DNA of 13,107 nucleotides, from the NCBI GenBank assembly GCA_030527765.1, contig JAUNAE010000062.1, forward strand, positions 1-13,107. Reading direction: 5' to 3'. Positions 11,264 through 13,107 of the stretch are shown here, piece by piece. The translations under genes were made by a program, and so were the position numbers. This stretch comes from Eubacteriales bacterium. Lineage in GTDB: Bacteria; Bacillota_A; Clostridia; Lachnospirales; Lachnospiraceae. Numbering within the stretch: position 1 is the first letter of the stretch; every line of letters begins with the position of its first letter. The notes beneath the pieces were generated by a model, which saw nothing but the letters and a program-made list of their open reading frames with translations, searched no databases and was not told the DNA's origin.

Positions 11264-11890
11264 TCACCAAACACTGATCTTACGTGCCACACGGCCTTTT
11301 CGCGTGATAAACTCGTTCTCGCTATCATGCGTATGCAAAAACTTAATTAATCCCTCAAGCTGATCAAATGGAACAAGCCTCTCTTTGCAAGGCAGTACTG
11401 TAAGATGCATATCTTTCTTTGATAAGGATCGGTGTTCCCAACTCATACACTTCACGAGTTTCTTATCGAGATCAATCACAGCGAAATTTCCGTCATAGAT
11501 TTCAACAATATCTTCCAGATCTCGAATTCCTTCTTTTGAAACCGCAATCATTCCGCATGTATGATTGATTGCAACTGGAAGTGAATGATCCCGAAGCACT
11601 TCTCGTTCTTTCTCAAGATATACCGGATAGAGCCCTCCGTCCAGATCATACAATGCCAGAGCAAGTTTCACTCGCAAATCATCTGTTTTGTACTCATTCG
11701 GTCTGGTGGACACGTCATGATACTCATTATTACTGCCACGCGTTCTATCCATCACAACTTCATCATTCATGATTCGGATCAGCTTTTGGCACTCCGTAAG
11801 AGCGGATAATGTGAATCGACTCCAATGAAAATATACAGAAGCAAGCTTCTTTTGGTCTTTGATAATCGATACTGCTAATCGTTCTCCCAT
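11264..11890 (-). CDS. Unknown 208-residue protein, first gene of the nuclease unit
   Basis: I do not recognise this protein. It begins M-G-E-R-L-A-V-S-I-I-K-D-Q-K-K-L-A-S-V-Y-F-H-W-S-R-F-T, a strand-turn-strand followed by a helix with T-E-C-Q-K-L-I-R. L-A-L-A-L-Y-D-L-D-G-G-L-Y-P follows at about 85-100, then H-T-C-G-M-I-A-V-S-K-E-G-I-R (about 110-123). The last third has F-A-V-I-D-L-D and ends basic (R-K-G-R-V-A-R-K). The ATG at 11890 is preceded by GGAG nine bases upstream. A TTG at 11905 is less likely. It directly follows module F, whose hairpin AGTCG/CGACT ends 20 bases before the ATG. It is cotranscribed with DUF4314 and the nuclease. Confidence 0.75.
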   Translation of the reverse strand: MGERLAVSIIKDQKKLASVYFHWSRFTLSALTECQKLIRIMNDEVVMDRTRGSNNEYHDVSTRPNEYKTDDLRVKLALALYDLDGGLYPVYLEKEREVLRDHSLPVAINHTCGMIAVSKEGIRDLEDIVEIYDGNFAVIDLDKKLVKCMSWEHRSLSKKDMHLTVLPCKERLVPFDQLEGLIKFLHTHDSENEFITRKGRVARKISVW

Positions 11891-11910
11891 TTTCACTTTC
11901 TCCAATGTTT

Positions 11911-12011
11911 AGTCGTTGTCGACTGGTGTGTTTGTTGTTCTTTTACGCTGAAATATATATTTCCCCTTTCGTTTTTCTCCAACGATGACAATCTGCTGTT
12001 ATAGAGAACAT
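11911..12011 (-). promoter_or_regulatory. Control module F (truncated upstream)
   Basis: This copy keeps ATGTT (the last five bases of the dyad, 12007-12011), CTCTATAAC, ATTGTCATC, AAAGGGGAA and the structured parts. CGTTGGA (11978-11984) can pair along its full length with TTCAGCG (11946-11952), allowing G-U, around the purine-rich stretch. CACACC precedes the hairpin AGTCG-ACAA-CGACT (11911-11924). The upstream half, including TTGCGT and most of the dyad, is missing and is replaced by an IS end. The nuclease unit may therefore have lost its normal promoter. Confidence 0.72.
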
Positions 12012-12060
12012 AGGTGAACTACCCCCACCTACGCTAACGCTAAGAGGTGGGAGCTTCTTG
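12012..12060 (-). mobile_element. IS605/IS1341-type (TnpB) right-end remnant
   Basis: On the minus strand GAAGCTCCCACCT, then a loop with TTAGCG repeated, then AGGTGGGGGTAGTTCACC. CCCACCT (12045-12051) and AGGTGGG (12024-12030) form a 7-bp stem. The closing GTAGTTCAC is, from memory, the form seen at right ends of TnpB-carrying IS elements, where the hairpin is also the end of the guide (omega) RNA scaffold. No tnpB gene is in the window. Only the end seems to survive, joined on its other side to group II intron sequence by about 12110. The exact junction on either side is uncertain by a few bases. Confidence 0.6.
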
Positions 12061-12110
12061 CTTCAACCACCACTGCATATAACGCCTCAAAGAGACGTGA
12101 TACGTCTTAC

Positions 12111-13079
12111 ATGGTGTCCACATATGGCTATCGCCCGGGAAGAGGTGCAAAAGATGCTATTCTGAAGATAAAGGAGTACGCAGAGCAGGGATATACACAC
12201 GCAGTGGTATTAGACCTGTCGAAATACTTCGATACGCTGAACCACACGATACTGCTCAATCTACTGAGACAACAGGTCAAAGATGAAAGAGTCATCCAAA
12301 TGGTAAAGAGATATCTAAAGAGCGGGGTCATGGAAAACGGCATAGTAATGGAGACAGAGGAAGGTTCACCGCAAGGAGGGAATCTGTCGCCGCTACTGGC
12401 AAATGTGTATCTGAACGAATTCGACTGGGAGTTTCAGAAGCGAGGAGTGCCGTGCATCCGCTATGCAGATGACATAGTACTGCTCGCGAAGAGCGAAAGA
12501 GCATCAAAGCGATTGCTCGAAAGCAGTACGAAATATCTGGAGGAGACACTGAAGCTGAAGGTAAACCGTGATAAGAGCCGGACAGTCAGAGTATTCGCGA
12601 TCCGAAATTTTAAATACCTTGGTTTTTGTTTCGGGAAGAGTGGCAAAGGGATTCATATCCGAATTCACAAGAAGTCACTGAAGAAAGCCAAGGATAAACT
12701 TCGGATGCTTACTTCTCGAAGCAGATGTGGAAATATCAGTGGAATGCTGAGTCGCATCCAAAACTACATGAGAGGATGGCTGAACTACTTTAGTATTGCT
12801 GACATGAAAGGCATCATAGAAGACCTGAATGGTTGGCTATACAGGAGAATTCGCATGTGTATTTGGAAACAGTGGAAACTGCCCAGAGCACGCAGACGAA
12901 GACTGCTGTCGCTCGGGCTGCCGGAATGGGCAGCGCAGGAAGTGGCCAACAGTCGAAAGGCTTACTGGAGAATGGCAAGAAACGGCTGGGTTCAGAAAGC
13001 CTTAACAAAAGAAAGACTGATAAGATGGGGAGTCTATGACTTATCCCAAGCTTATCAGTCTATGCACGTCAACTATTGA
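12111..13079 (+). pseudogene. ltrA: Group II intron reverse transcriptase/maturase, 5'-truncated
   Basis: The frame joins the family at S-T-Y-G-Y-R-P-G-R-G-A-K-D-A-I, which is normally about residue 100 or later, so the N-terminal RT0/RT1 part is missing. The rest is intact over 322 codons. It has D-L-S-K-Y-F-D-T-L-N-H (about 35-45), G-S-P-Q-G-G-N-L-S-P-L-L-A-N-V-Y-L (84-100), and the catalytic R-Y-A-D-D-I-V-L-L (117-125). The maturase X domain follows (M-L-S-R-I-Q-N-Y-M-R-G-W-L-N-Y-F), then a basic C-terminal DNA-binding part. I see no HNH endonuclease. It reads opposite to all other genes. The in-frame codons before 12111 do not look like RT, so the loss looks like a real junction next to the IS end. 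An intact start elsewhere is not possible within the window. Confidence 0.85.
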
Positions 13080-13107
13080 AAGCGCCGTATACGGATCCGT
13101 ACGTACG
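13080..13107 (+). ncRNA. Group II intron domain V (partial)
   Basis: Directly after the RT stop comes AAGCGCCGTATACGG, then CCGTACGTACG to the window edge. The AGC triad, CCGTAT and ACGTACG are the expected strands of a domain V hairpin, which should close with GG just past the end. The 3' part of the ribozyme may therefore be present although the 5' part is missing. Confidence 0.65.

Noticed and set aside
3573..12011. The six repeats as a CRISPR array or insertion sequence copies
   Set aside because: They are 0.9 to 2.6 kb apart with genes between, always in the same orientation and position relative to gene starts, with no target duplications or spacers.

Overview
The window looks like a piece of a large mobile element (integrative/conjugative element, plasmid or giant-phage-like cargo region) from a gut-type Clostridia, perhaps Lachnospiraceae or a relative. 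The basis is the AGGAGG ribosome binding sites, the codon style, and the protein types: a compact RecJ, an LPD1-type polyvalent zincin-like protein, DUF4314, an Rpn-family nuclease, a secreted DNA/RNA non-specific nuclease, a PIN/Phd toxin-antitoxin pair, IS200/IS605 ends and a group II intron reverse transcriptase. No replication, transfer or integrase gene is visible, so the element type is an inference.

Layout. Nearly everything reads leftward (minus strand) from about 11.9 kb to the left edge. 1-773: start of an exported or membrane protein (cut by the window edge), then a PIN toxin and Phd antitoxin with a recognisable promoter and two palindromic operator-like sites. 774-1100 has no gene but holds that promoter, a terminator-like hairpin and a 35-bp interrupted palindrome. 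1101-3438: recJ operon with two small unknown genes. 3669-4464: small unknown gene, DUF4160 and DUF2442. 4634-7059: LPD1 polyvalent protein followed by an XRE regulator. 7252-8733: five short overlapping or close genes of unknown function. 8944-9867: Rpn-family nuclease. 10145-11890: unknown protein, DUF4314, secreted nuclease. 12012-13107: a TnpB-type IS end abutting a 5'-truncated group II intron RT on the plus strand.

The main result is that all six transcription units between 1.1 and 11.9 kb begin with the same control module. Each intact copy follows the previous unit's intrinsic terminator. It then has a conserved TTGCRT - 17 bp - CATGTT stretch containing the dyad AACATTTTCGACCATGTT, a conserved AATGTCAC segment, a purine-rich AAGGAGG that is not placed to start the main gene, the pentamer ACACC, and a short hairpin. 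The hairpin differs in sequence from copy to copy but keeps its pairing (for example AGGC/GCCT, GGGG/CCCC, GGGT/ACCC, ATGGC/GCCAT, AGTCG/CGACT). In several copies a second stem encloses the AAGGAGG, also with compensatory changes. This points to a structured leader RNA shared by a regulon spread along the element. I do not recognise it as a named RNA family. The sixth copy is cut in its conserved box by the IS end.
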